From Alphaproteobacteria bacterium (lineage in GTDB: Bacteria > Pseudomonadota > Alphaproteobacteria > Micavibrionales > Micavibrionaceae), in contig JAGLKL010000089.1 of assembly GCA_023141075.1 (NCBI GenBank), forward strand, positions 1 through 5,978: DNA of 5,978 bases. The letters are read 5' to 3'. Shown here piece by piece: positions 1 to 5,591 of this stretch. The position numbers and the translations under genes are program-made. The notes below the pieces were generated by a model that saw only the letters and a program-made list of their open reading frames with translations, ran no database searches and was not told the DNA's origin. The number at the start of each line of letters is the position of its first letter. The first letter of the stretch is position 1.

Positions 1-21
1 ATAAAATAGTTGCGACTGGCG

Positions 22-993
22 TTAATTTTCTACAGAAGCCTTTTCCTCGCGCAGCTCTTTATCCGTCGCATCCATGCGAGTACGTGAAAATTCATTAATC
101 TCCAGCCCCTGAACAATTTCGCAACCGCCATTCTTACACTTAACGGGATAGCCATAGATAATACCCGGCTCTATGCCGTAAGACCCGTCAGAAGGCACGG
201 CCATGGATACCCAGCTTCCCTCAGGCGTTCCTAAAGCCCAACTGCGCATATGATCAATCGCCGCATTCGCTGCGCTCGCCGCAGAAGATGCCCCGCGCAC
301 TTTAATGACCTCAGCGCCGCGCTTTTGCACCTTGGGAATAAAGGTTTCTTCATACCAATCCTGATCAACCTGCGCCAAAGCCGGTTGGCCATTTACGCTC
401 GCATGATGCAAATCGGGATATTGTGTTGTAGAGTGGTTCCCCCAGATAATAACCCCTCCAACATCGGTGCATTGAGTTCCAGTCTTCTCAGCAAGTTGAG
501 ACATCGCCCGGTTATGATCCAGACGCACCATCGCGCTAAAGCATTTCGAATCAAGATCCGGGGCATTATTCATCGCGATCAACGCATTCGTATTAGCCGG
601 ATTCCCGACAACAAGAACCTTCACACTGCGCTTGGCTTGATCGTTCAAAGCCTTGCCCTGCACTTTAAAGATTGCGCCATTGGCTTCCAGCAAATCCTTG
701 CGTTCCATCCCCGGCCCACGCGGACGAGCGCCCACAAGAAGAGCATAATCCACATCGTTAAAAGCCTCTTCAGGTTTGTCTGACATCGTAACACCGTGCA
801 ACAGTGGAAATGCACAATCATTCAATTCCATAACCACACCTTCCAGCGCTTGCAAGGCCGGAGTAATTTCCAGTAATTGCAGAATAACCGGCTGATCTTC
901 CCCTAACATGTCTCCCGCAGCAATGCGGAATAACAAAGAATATCCAATCTGTCCGGCTGCTCCTGTAACAGCTATTTTTACAGGGTCTTTCAT
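22..993 (-). CDS. mdh: Malate dehydrogenase (NAD-dependent, cytosolic-like type 2 family)
   Basis: This enzyme interconverts malate and oxaloacetate with NAD(H) in the cytoplasm, as part of the TCA cycle. The 323-aa protein is full length for the type 2 family (about 325-330 aa). Visible motifs are the Rossmann loop GAAGQIG (11-17), an acidic residue E42 at the end of beta-2 (in LLEI) that favours NAD over NADP, the mobile substrate loop GARPRGPGMERKDLL (88-102) with R92 and R98, VGNPANTNAL (129-138), RLDHNRA (157-163) with D159 and R162, and the catalytic histidine H187 in WGNHS. The ATG is well supported by the ribosome binding site AAGGAGAG at 1008-1001, 7 nt upstream. It lies 101 nt after tatC on the same strand with no clear terminator between them, so cotranscription is possible. 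Most Alphaproteobacteria carry the LDH-like Mdh instead, usually beside sucCD, so both family and location are unusual. Identity is near certain; cofactor preference is inferred from E42. Confidence 0.97.
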   Translation of the reverse strand: MKDPVKIAVTGAAGQIGYSLLFRIAAGDMLGEDQPVILQLLEITPALQALEGVVMELNDCAFPLLHGVTMSDKPEEAFNDVDYALLVGARPRGPGMERKDLLEANGAIFKVQGKALNDQAKRSVKVLVVGNPANTNALIAMNNAPDLDSKCFSAMVRLDHNRAMSQLAEKTGTQCTDVGGVIIWGNHSTTQYPDLHHASVNGQPALAQVDQDWYEETFIPKVQKRGAEVIKVRGASSAASAANAAIDHMRSWALGTPEGSWVSMAVPSDGSYGIEPGIIYGYPVKCKNGGCEIVQGLEINEFSRTRMDATDKELREEKASVEN

Positions 994-1094
994 CTCTTTA
1001 CTCTCCTTTTATTTTATAATTGGTAATGCCCTACTTTAAAGACAGACATTAAAGCACACTCTATCTCATCACTTCCACCTTGAAACACACAAAA

Positions 1095-1883
1095 TCAATC
1101 CTTTGGCCTTTTTTCACCGATTCGGATTAGAAAGATGGATATCTCATAAAGCCCGAGAATCGGTATCGCCAGCATCACCTGCGAAATAATATCCGGCGGT
1201 GTCAAGAACGCTGCGATGATAAAAGTAATAATCACCGCATATTTGCGTTTGGAGGCCAAAGTCTGCGCACTAATCACCCCCGCCCGCCCCAGCAATGTCA
1301 AAAATACCGGAAGCTGAAAACAAAGCCCGAAAGCAAAAATCAGCGTCATAATCAAATCAAGATACTCACTGACCCGTGCTTCAAGCTGAATAGGCAGAGC
1401 CACGTCCCCGCCAGTACTTTGAAAGCTCAGGAAAAACGGCCAAGCCATCGGCAAAACCAGATAATACACACACGCCCCACCGGCAAAGAACAACACCGGC
1501 GTCGCCATAAGAAACGGCCAAATCGCATACTTTTCATTCTTATATAGCCCCGGCGCGGCAAATTTCCAGACCTGAAGAAGCAAAACAGGAAACGTTATAA
1601 ATACACCGGAAAAAAAAGCTACTTTCAAATAAGTAAAAAACGCCTCAGCCATTCCAGTATATATCAAACGGTTCGTATCACTGTCATCCATAGCGTCAGC
1701 AAGCGGCTGCACCAGAAATCCATAGATCTGATCGACAAAGAAAAAACTAACAAGTGTGCCCAGCGCCATCACACCGAATACCCATAACAAGCATGTACGC
1801 AACTCCAGCATATGCTTCATAAGCGGTTGAGCCACTCCTTCATCTTTTGGAGAAGAAGAGGCAATATCATCATGCATCGGCAT
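1095..1883 (-). CDS. tatC: Sec-independent (twin-arginine) protein translocase subunit TatC
   Basis: TatC is the polytopic inner-membrane core of the Tat translocon. It recognises twin-arginine signal peptides and recruits TatB and TatA. From the chosen start the protein is 262 aa, a normal length, with six membrane segments. Visible motifs include HMLELR (24-29) just before helix 1, the QVWKFAAPGLYKNEK segment (104-118) with E117 matching the signal-peptide-binding E103 of E. coli, and AAFLTPPDIISQ with LYEISI near the C-terminus. Where E. coli has E170 (FEVP), this protein has Q190 (FQLP), which I believe is common in Alphaproteobacteria. The frame stays open to 1991, but the added 36 residues are highly basic, overlap tatB by over 100 nt and match nothing in TatC. 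The ATG at 1883 follows a strong ribosome binding site; ATG 1877 (260 aa) is a close alternative. It overlaps tatB by 14 nt, suggesting translational coupling. Confidence 0.97.
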   Translation of the reverse strand: MPMHDDIASSSPKDEGVAQPLMKHMLELRTCLLWVFGVMALGTLVSFFFVDQIYGFLVQPLADAMDDSDTNRLIYTGMAEAFFTYLKVAFFSGVFITFPVLLLQVWKFAAPGLYKNEKYAIWPFLMATPVLFFAGGACVYYLVLPMAWPFFLSFQSTGGDVALPIQLEARVSEYLDLIMTLIFAFGLCFQLPVFLTLLGRAGVISAQTLASKRKYAVIITFIIAAFLTPPDIISQVMLAIPILGLYEISIFLIRIGEKRPKD

Positions 1884-2193
1884 TACCCTCCTCCTCTTCC
1901 TCATCTTTGGGTTTCTCATACGCTCCACCCAGCGCGGCATAATATTCATCAGCCGCAGCCTCATCAAAATCAGGCGAATCACCTTCTTCAAAATTCACAC
2001 TTTTGCGGATATCGTCCAGATCGGCCTCACGCATTACCTCTTCAAATTGCTGTGAGATCGTATAGCGTATATATTGCAGCCTCCGCGCTACTCGCCCGAG
2101 CGCCACCATCACACGCGGCAATTCCTCAGGCCCCACGAACAAAACCACAAGCACTATAATGACAAATAATTCCGGCCAGCCAAAATCCAACAT
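1870..2193 (-). CDS. tatB: Sec-independent protein translocase subunit TatB
   Basis: TatB pairs with TatC to form the Tat receptor complex for folded, cofactor-bearing substrates at the inner membrane. The 107-aa protein begins MLDFGWPELFVI, which fits the TatB N-terminus (E. coli MFDIGFSELL), including the conserved glutamate E8 in the single transmembrane helix (about 5-20). The glycine-proline hinge follows at G21-P22, then a long amphipathic helix (about 24-66) rich in R, E and Q. The C-terminal third is acidic and probably disordered, ending in five consecutive glutamates and GNADA. The MLDFG opening and E8, rather than TatA's Q, separate it from tatA in this window. The start sits 6 nt after the stop of the upstream membrane-protein gene, in the same reading frame, and the 3' end overlaps tatC by 14 nt. 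The length is short but ordinary for TatB. Confidence 0.95.
   Translation of the reverse strand: MLDFGWPELFVIIVLVVLFVGPEELPRVMVALGRVARRLQYIRYTISQQFEEVMREADLDDIRKSVNFEEGDSPDFDEAAADEYYAALGGAYEKPKDEEEEEGNADA
1886..1895 (-). promoter_or_regulatory. Ribosome binding site deciding the tatC start
   Basis: Read on the minus strand, AGGAGGAGGG contains two overlapping AGGAGG cores, 6 and 3 nt before the ATG at 1883 and 12 and 9 nt before the ATG at 1877. It lies inside the last codons of tatB, where the same bases encode part of a run of glutamates. It argues against the longer tatC frame opening at 1991. Confidence 0.75.
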
Positions 2194-2199
2194 AGATTT

Positions 2200-2625
2200 T
2201 TATGCTCCTCCCAAAAAATTCCCCAACAGATTAAAACAAATAATGAGACCGGCCACATACCCGGGAACAACAAGCAACACATTTAACCCGATAGCAATGT
2301 TGAGCAAAAACTCCCGCTCATCATCATCCAAGTCTATTTCCTGTGCCAAACGCGTGCGGGCAAAAACGATTTCCCTTTCGGATCTGCTATATTCCCAATA
2401 CAGCCCTATCACCGTGATCGGAAAAACAAACCAGCCCAGAAACACAGCCACAAACGGATTGAACAGTGCTACGACCAACGCGCAGATAGAAAACAAAGAT
2501 AATACTGAACCGGATATCTCATAGAAATCACGTTTATACTCGGTAAAAAAACCGGCAATAAAAACAATCAATACCAGCACCAGATACAACCAAGCCCAGA
2601 GCGGCATACTAATAAGTGTAAACAT
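2200..2625 (-). CDS. Unidentified four-helix membrane protein between tatA and tatB
   Basis: I do not recognise this 141-aa protein. It is strongly hydrophobic, with likely membrane segments at about 9-27, 39-56, 58-77 and 108-134. The charged stretches are TEYKRD (28-33) after helix 1 and a 30-residue loop, WEYSRSERE to DDDERE (77-105), between helices 3 and 4. The uncharged N-terminus and basic residues in both loops suggest an N-out topology with these loops in the cytoplasm (positive-inside rule). The inter-helix loop could form an amphipathic helix. No signal peptidase site, twin-arginine motif or catalytic motif is apparent. It starts 10 nt after the tatA stop with only a weak ribosome binding site (TTAGGTA before ATG), so translation is probably coupled to tatA. 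It ends 6 nt before tatB. Tight packing and the tatB ribosome binding site within its 3' end argue that it is a real gene. A Tat-related role is a guess from position alone. Confidence 0.8.
   Translation of the reverse strand: MFTLISMPLWAWLYLVLVLIVFIAGFFTEYKRDFYEISGSVLSLFSICALVVALFNPFVAVFLGWFVFPITVIGLYWEYSRSEREIVFARTRLAQEIDLDDDEREFLLNIAIGLNVLLVVPGYVAGLIICFNLLGNFLGGA
2205..2212 (-). promoter_or_regulatory. Ribosome binding site of tatB
   Basis: GGGAGGAG on the minus strand, 11 nt before the tatB ATG, is embedded in the last codons (Gly-Gly-Ala) of the upstream membrane-protein gene. The spacing is somewhat long, but no better start exists: TAA lies three codons upstream in frame, and MLDFG is the conserved N-terminus. 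Confidence 0.6.
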
Positions 2626-2635
2626 TACCTAAGAA

Positions 2636-2890
2636 TCACTCCGCTTTGGTATTGGTGTTAGTGTCAGCGTTAGTATCGGTACCAGCCTCTTCCGGTTCGC
2701 TCGTACGTGCTACAACAGAGGGAGATGCAGAGGTAGAATCGGAAACATCAGCTTCTTCCTCTTTCAAACCTTTTTTAAAGCTGTTAATCCCCTTGGCAAT
2801 ATTCTCCATAATCACAGGAATGCGCCCCGTACCGAATAAGACCATCACGAGCAGAACGATAACGATAATTTGTAATGCACTTGGTGCCAT
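2636..2890 (-). CDS. tatA: Sec-independent protein translocase subunit TatA
   Basis: TatA oligomerises on substrate-loaded TatBC to allow passage of folded proteins through the inner membrane. The 84-aa protein has a short transmembrane helix (about 5-19) with the polar Q7 typical of TatA (Q8 in E. coli). The hinge FGTGRIP (19-25) follows, then an amphipathic helix ending FKKGLKEEE (38-46) that matches the family signature FGTxxxP...FKK. The tail (about 47-84) is Ser/Thr/Asp/Glu-rich, low complexity and probably disordered, as in other TatA proteins. The ATG is preceded by AAGGAG (2905-2900) with a 9-nt spacer, lying in the 27-nt gap after scpB. TatE would look alike, but the neighbouring tatB and tatC settle the name. 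Confidence 0.95.
   Translation of the reverse strand: MAPSALQIIVIVLLVMVLFGTGRIPVIMENIAKGINSFKKGLKEEEADVSDSTSASPSVVARTSEPEEAGTDTNADTNTNTKAE
2648..2680 (-). repeat. Low-complexity Thr/Asn/Asp codon repeat in the tatA 3' end
   Basis: Eleven consecutive codons encode TDTNADTNTNT, built from alternating ACN and AAY/GAY triplets. The DNA is a degenerate 6-nt-period repeat near the end of the disordered TatA tail. Such tracts can change length by slippage without disturbing the membrane or amphipathic helices. Confidence 0.5.
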
Positions 2891-2917
2891 CTTGCTGCAC
2901 TCCTTATATTATTTCAA

Positions 2918-3565
2918 TTACGCTTCTTGTTCTACGCTGAGATCTTCATCTTGTCTAGTGTCGACCTCTTGTGCAAACTCACTCTTTGCGACAAAAAGAT
3001 CATCCTGATGCACCGTTTCAATCGCCGGACGACGATCAAGCAAGCCCGCAGCCTTCATCTCATCCATGCCCGGAAGATCCGTCAAACTCTCCAGTGAGAA
3101 ATGATCGAGAAAGTCCGTCGTCGTCATCCAAGTCAAAGGCCGCCCCAGCGTTTCACGTCTGCGCCCCGGCTTGACCCAGCCCATTTCCATCAGCGTATCA
3201 AACGTACCCTTATTCATACTCACCCCGCGAATATTCTCAATCTCCGCACGGGTAACAGGCTGATGATAAGCAATAATAGAAAGCGTTTCCATCGCCGCAC
3301 GTGACAGTTTTTTATGCACCTGTTTTTCGATATACATCTTATCGGCCAAATCTTTGGCCGTGCGAAACATCCACTTGCCCTCCACCTCCAGAAAATTCAC
3401 CCCGCGCCCTTCATAATCTTGCTGCAACTCTTTGAGACAAGCCCGCAAAGCATTCTGCTCCATTTCGTCCTCAGGCAAATAAGACATAATCTGCGCGAGG
3501 GACAATGGCGTAGCGCAGGCAAATAATACCGCTTCGATCAATCGTTTATTTTGCGTTTCACTCAT
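2918..3565 (-). CDS. scpB: Segregation and condensation protein ScpB
   Basis: ScpB is the winged-helix (kite) subunit that binds the kleisin ScpA and regulates the SMC condensin on the chromosome. The 215-aa protein starts with the usual first helix, KRLIEAVLFACATPLS (7-22), as an N-terminal winged helix. The most conserved block follows in the second winged helix: LSRAAMETLSIIAYHQPVTR (87-106), EIENIRGV (108-115) and GRRRETLGRPLTW (134-146). Then come TTTDFLDHF (148-156) and LESLTDLP (158-165), all diagnostic for ScpB. The last 50 residues are acidic and variable, which is normal. The ATG directly abuts the scpA stop (TAA then ATG), with AAGGAAG at 3577-3571 inside the scpA 3' end. Adjacent scpA and scpB genes are expected, since the proteins form a 1:2 complex. 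An smc gene is not in this window. Confidence 0.96.
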   Translation of the reverse strand: MSETQNKRLIEAVLFACATPLSLAQIMSYLPEDEMEQNALRACLKELQQDYEGRGVNFLEVEGKWMFRTAKDLADKMYIEKQVHKKLSRAAMETLSIIAYHQPVTRAEIENIRGVSMNKGTFDTLMEMGWVKPGRRRETLGRPLTWMTTTDFLDHFSLESLTDLPGMDEMKAAGLLDRRPAIETVHQDDLFVAKSEFAQEVDTRQDEDLSVEQEA

Positions 3566-4459
3566 TTATTCTTCCTTTTTATTTTCTTTCCCCTCTATAT
3601 CGTCGCTCACGCGCAAATAGACCGGGCGAAAAGAACCTTCCTGACGAAATTCCAGACTCCCCTGCCTTGCCAACTCCAGCCCGGCAGTAAACGTCGAAGC
3701 CAGCACCGAACGCGTATAAAGCGGATTATCCGGCGACTCGGGCAAAAAACTTTGTAACGTCGCCCAAGCACTTTTACTCCCCTTGCGCGGCAAAGCCCCC
3801 AGCATTTTCCCCAAACGCTTCAGCGCCTTTTCCGCCGACATCAGATTAAAAACCGGAAGATCATATTTTTGGCAACTTTTGCGTTGTTCAATCGCGCCAT
3901 AAGCCTGTAGTAAATCGAGCAAACTTATTTGCCGATCGGTCACAATCGTCGCCTCAAAAACTTCCGAATCTTCCCCCTGACCACGAGCAAAAACATCAAC
4001 TCCAAGGCGTGGGCATTCCAGCAATTTCTCTGCTACATTTTGCATAGCCTCCAAACGCCTGAGTTGGAATTGCAATGCCTCAGCCATAGCCTCAGCGCTC
4101 GGCTCTTCCGAATTCTCCTCCTTTGGCAGAAACAACCGGGATTTGAGATAGGCCATCCACGCCGCCATCACCAGATATTCAGCCGCCAGCTCCAAATTGT
4201 GTTGATTGGCACGCTCAATAAATACCAGATATTGCCGCACGAGTTGCAAAATAGAAATCTTCGCCAGATCAACTTTCTGGTTACGCGAAAGCTCCAGCAA
4301 AATATCAATCGGCCCTTCATACCCATCCAGATTGAGCAAAAGCTGATCGACCTCATCTTTGGTTTCACACTTACCGACATCAGGCACAGCCTCTTGATCC
4401 TGCGATATCGTGCTGCCCTCAACATTATCTTGCACTATTTCCGGTAAATTCTTTTTCAT
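3566..4459 (-). CDS. scpA: Segregation and condensation protein ScpA (kleisin)
   Basis: ScpA is the kleisin that bridges the SMC heads and binds ScpB in bacterial condensin. The 297-aa protein has an N-terminal acidic, Gln-rich extension of about 40 residues, then the kleisin signature DGYEGPIDILLELSRNQKVD (about 45-64). LELAAEYLVMAAWMAYLKSR (about 89-108) is the conserved helix that contacts the SMC neck. The middle is a Glu-rich linker with a helical stretch (EALQFQLRRLEAMQNVAEKL), and the C-terminal part, including GSLEFRQEG and FRPVYLRV, fits the winged helix that caps an SMC head. I chose the ATG at 4459, which overlaps the nagZ stop as TGATG. A GTG one codon upstream (4462) would give 298 aa. 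No good ribosome binding site precedes either, so translation is probably coupled to nagZ. The C-terminus is Lys/Glu-rich. Confidence 0.95.
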   Translation of the reverse strand: MKKNLPEIVQDNVEGSTISQDQEAVPDVGKCETKDEVDQLLLNLDGYEGPIDILLELSRNQKVDLAKISILQLVRQYLVFIERANQHNLELAAEYLVMAAWMAYLKSRLFLPKEENSEEPSAEAMAEALQFQLRRLEAMQNVAEKLLECPRLGVDVFARGQGEDSEVFEATIVTDRQISLLDLLQAYGAIEQRKSCQKYDLPVFNLMSAEKALKRLGKMLGALPRKGSKSAWATLQSFLPESPDNPLYTRSVLASTFTAGLELARQGSLEFRQEGSFRPVYLRVSDDIEGKENKKEE

Positions 4460-5478
4460 CACACAGCCATACCACTAATACCTGCTGCTCTTTCCAGCCT
4501 GCGAAGCGTTGTTTCACTTATTCTCGGCAATTCATCTGCCAGCGCTTCCATATCTTTTAACTTACCGGAGCAATACAGCGACAAATCACACCCGGCTTCC
4601 AAAGCCTTAACGGCTTTCTGAGCCAAAGATCCATAAGCATCCAGCGCTTTCATATCCAGATCATCACAAATCAGCACCCCGTCAAAATCAATCTTCCTGC
4701 GTATAATCTCATCTATTATATAAGCCGATAGTGATACCGGCAAATCCTCTTTAAACGCTTCATATTTTATATGCGCACTCATTGCCCAGATTTGCATTCC
4801 CAACTTTCCCTTGGATAAAGCCGCAAACGGCGCAAAATCATTATCCTTCAGAATAGTGCGGCTCACATCGCGCACATACGGCAGTTCTTTATGACTATCA
4901 GCCAGTGCCCGCCCGTGCCCCGGAATATGCTTAATCACCGGCGTTACGCCTGCTTCTAAGAAAGTCTTACACACCACTTTGCCCAGCGCCGCTACTATCT
5001 CAGGATTACCGCTGAAAGCCCGATCCCCGATAATGTCATGCGCCCCTTCGAATAATAAATCCAGCACCGGGGAGCAATCCACATTAATACCCATCTCCAC
5101 TAATTCTCCGGCCAAAGCCGCCATATCCTTTCGCAGCGCATCTTTAGCCTCCTCAGCCCCGCGCTTTTCATACATTTCACCGTAAAAGCGCATCGGCTTA
5201 TATTCGCCCCAATGCGGTGGTTTTAAACGCGCCACGCGCCCACCTTCCTGATCTATCAGGATAGGACAATCTCGCCCGACCAGTTCTTTAAGATGAGCCA
5301 CTAAGCCCTTAACCTGCTCGGGATTATCACAATTTCGCTTAAACAAAATAAAGCCAAGAGGATTGGCCTGCGCAAACAAAGAGGCCTCCCCCTCACTCAA
5401 GGAAAGCCCCTCCACAGCAAAAATGCACGGCAAAGATTTCTCTGCACCTTCCGCAAAATCCCTAAGGTCTAAACTCAT
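4459..5478 (-). CDS. nagZ: Beta-N-acetylhexosaminidase NagZ (glycoside hydrolase family 3)
   Basis: NagZ is a cytoplasmic enzyme of peptidoglycan recycling. It removes GlcNAc from GlcNAc-1,6-anhydroMurNAc (peptides) delivered by AmpG. The 339-aa, single-domain TIM barrel matches the usual NagZ length. Visible motifs are NPLGFILFKRN (39-49), LIDQEGGRVARL (74-85), GDRAFS (151-156), the KHIPGHG loop (183-189) followed by D194-S195-H196, whose histidine is the general acid/base of NagZ enzymes, and ICDDLDM (270-276) with the aspartate nucleophile. All catalytic residues appear intact, and no signal peptide is present, as expected. The ATG at 5478 has no strong ribosome binding site; in-frame TTG codons around residue 16 are less likely starts. 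It lies 113 nt after the SPOR gene, behind a plausible promoter, and probably leads the nagZ-scpAB-tat transcript. In some bacteria NagZ products induce AmpC beta-lactamase; no ampR or ampC is seen here. Confidence 0.96.
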   Translation of the reverse strand: MSLDLRDFAEGAEKSLPCIFAVEGLSLSEGEASLFAQANPLGFILFKRNCDNPEQVKGLVAHLKELVGRDCPILIDQEGGRVARLKPPHWGEYKPMRFYGEMYEKRGAEEAKDALRKDMAALAGELVEMGINVDCSPVLDLLFEGAHDIIGDRAFSGNPEIVAALGKVVCKTFLEAGVTPVIKHIPGHGRALADSHKELPYVRDVSRTILKDNDFAPFAALSKGKLGMQIWAMSAHIKYEAFKEDLPVSLSAYIIDEIIRRKIDFDGVLICDDLDMKALDAYGSLAQKAVKALEAGCDLSLYCSGKLKDMEALADELPRISETTLRRLERAAGISGMAV

Positions 5479-5556
5479 AGCTTTGATCCATTCTGCACCG
5501 GTAAAATTTTAGGGTCAGAACCTAGATGTTCGTTTGCGAAAAACGTACAGAGACCG

Positions 5557-5585
5557 GCTATAGCCCAAAAAACGATAAATGTCAG
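5557..5585 (-). promoter_or_regulatory. Candidate sigma70-type promoter of the nagZ-scpAB-tat operon
   Basis: On the minus strand, CTGACA (5585-5580; 5 of 6 matches to TTGACA) is separated by exactly 17 nt from TATAGC (5562-5557; 4 of 6 matches to TATAAT). Transcription would start near 5550 and leave a leader of about 70 nt before nagZ. The -10 box lies inside a perfect 10-bp palindrome, GGCTATAGCC (5565-5556), which could be an operator half or chance. It sits just after the SPOR gene stop, the only gap between it and nagZ. Confidence 0.4.
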
Positions 5586-5591
5586 TCGGCT

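Noticed and set aside
250..783. 177-aa plus-strand open frame opposite mdh
   Set aside because: It is antisense to a clearly functional gene, its protein is Arg/His/Ile-rich with no family features, and it is best explained as a codon-bias shadow.
1011..1018. TATAAAAT as a -10 box for an mdh promoter
   Set aside because: The nearest -35 options (TTTAAA at 16 nt, CTTTAA at 17 nt) are poor, and a start here would fall almost on the mdh ribosome binding site. An mdh-specific promoter remains possible but unsupported.
994..1094. Terminator between tatC and mdh
   Set aside because: No GC-rich inverted repeat followed by a T run is visible on the minus strand.
1884..1991. Upstream extension of tatC (36 extra residues from 1991)
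   Set aside because: The extra residues are Arg/Met-rich, lie wholly inside tatB in another frame and match no TatC N-terminus. A strong ribosome binding site immediately precedes the internal ATG at 1883.
2159..2524. 121-aa plus-strand open frame opposite the orphan membrane gene
   Set aside because: I weighed it as the real gene since its opposite is unrecognised. It is Asn/Ser/Thr-rich with no domain, while the minus-strand frame has coherent helices and fits operon spacing.
3929..4447. 172-aa plus-strand open frame opposite scpA
   Set aside because: It overlaps well-conserved ScpA coding sequence almost completely and shows no domain or plausible ribosome binding site.
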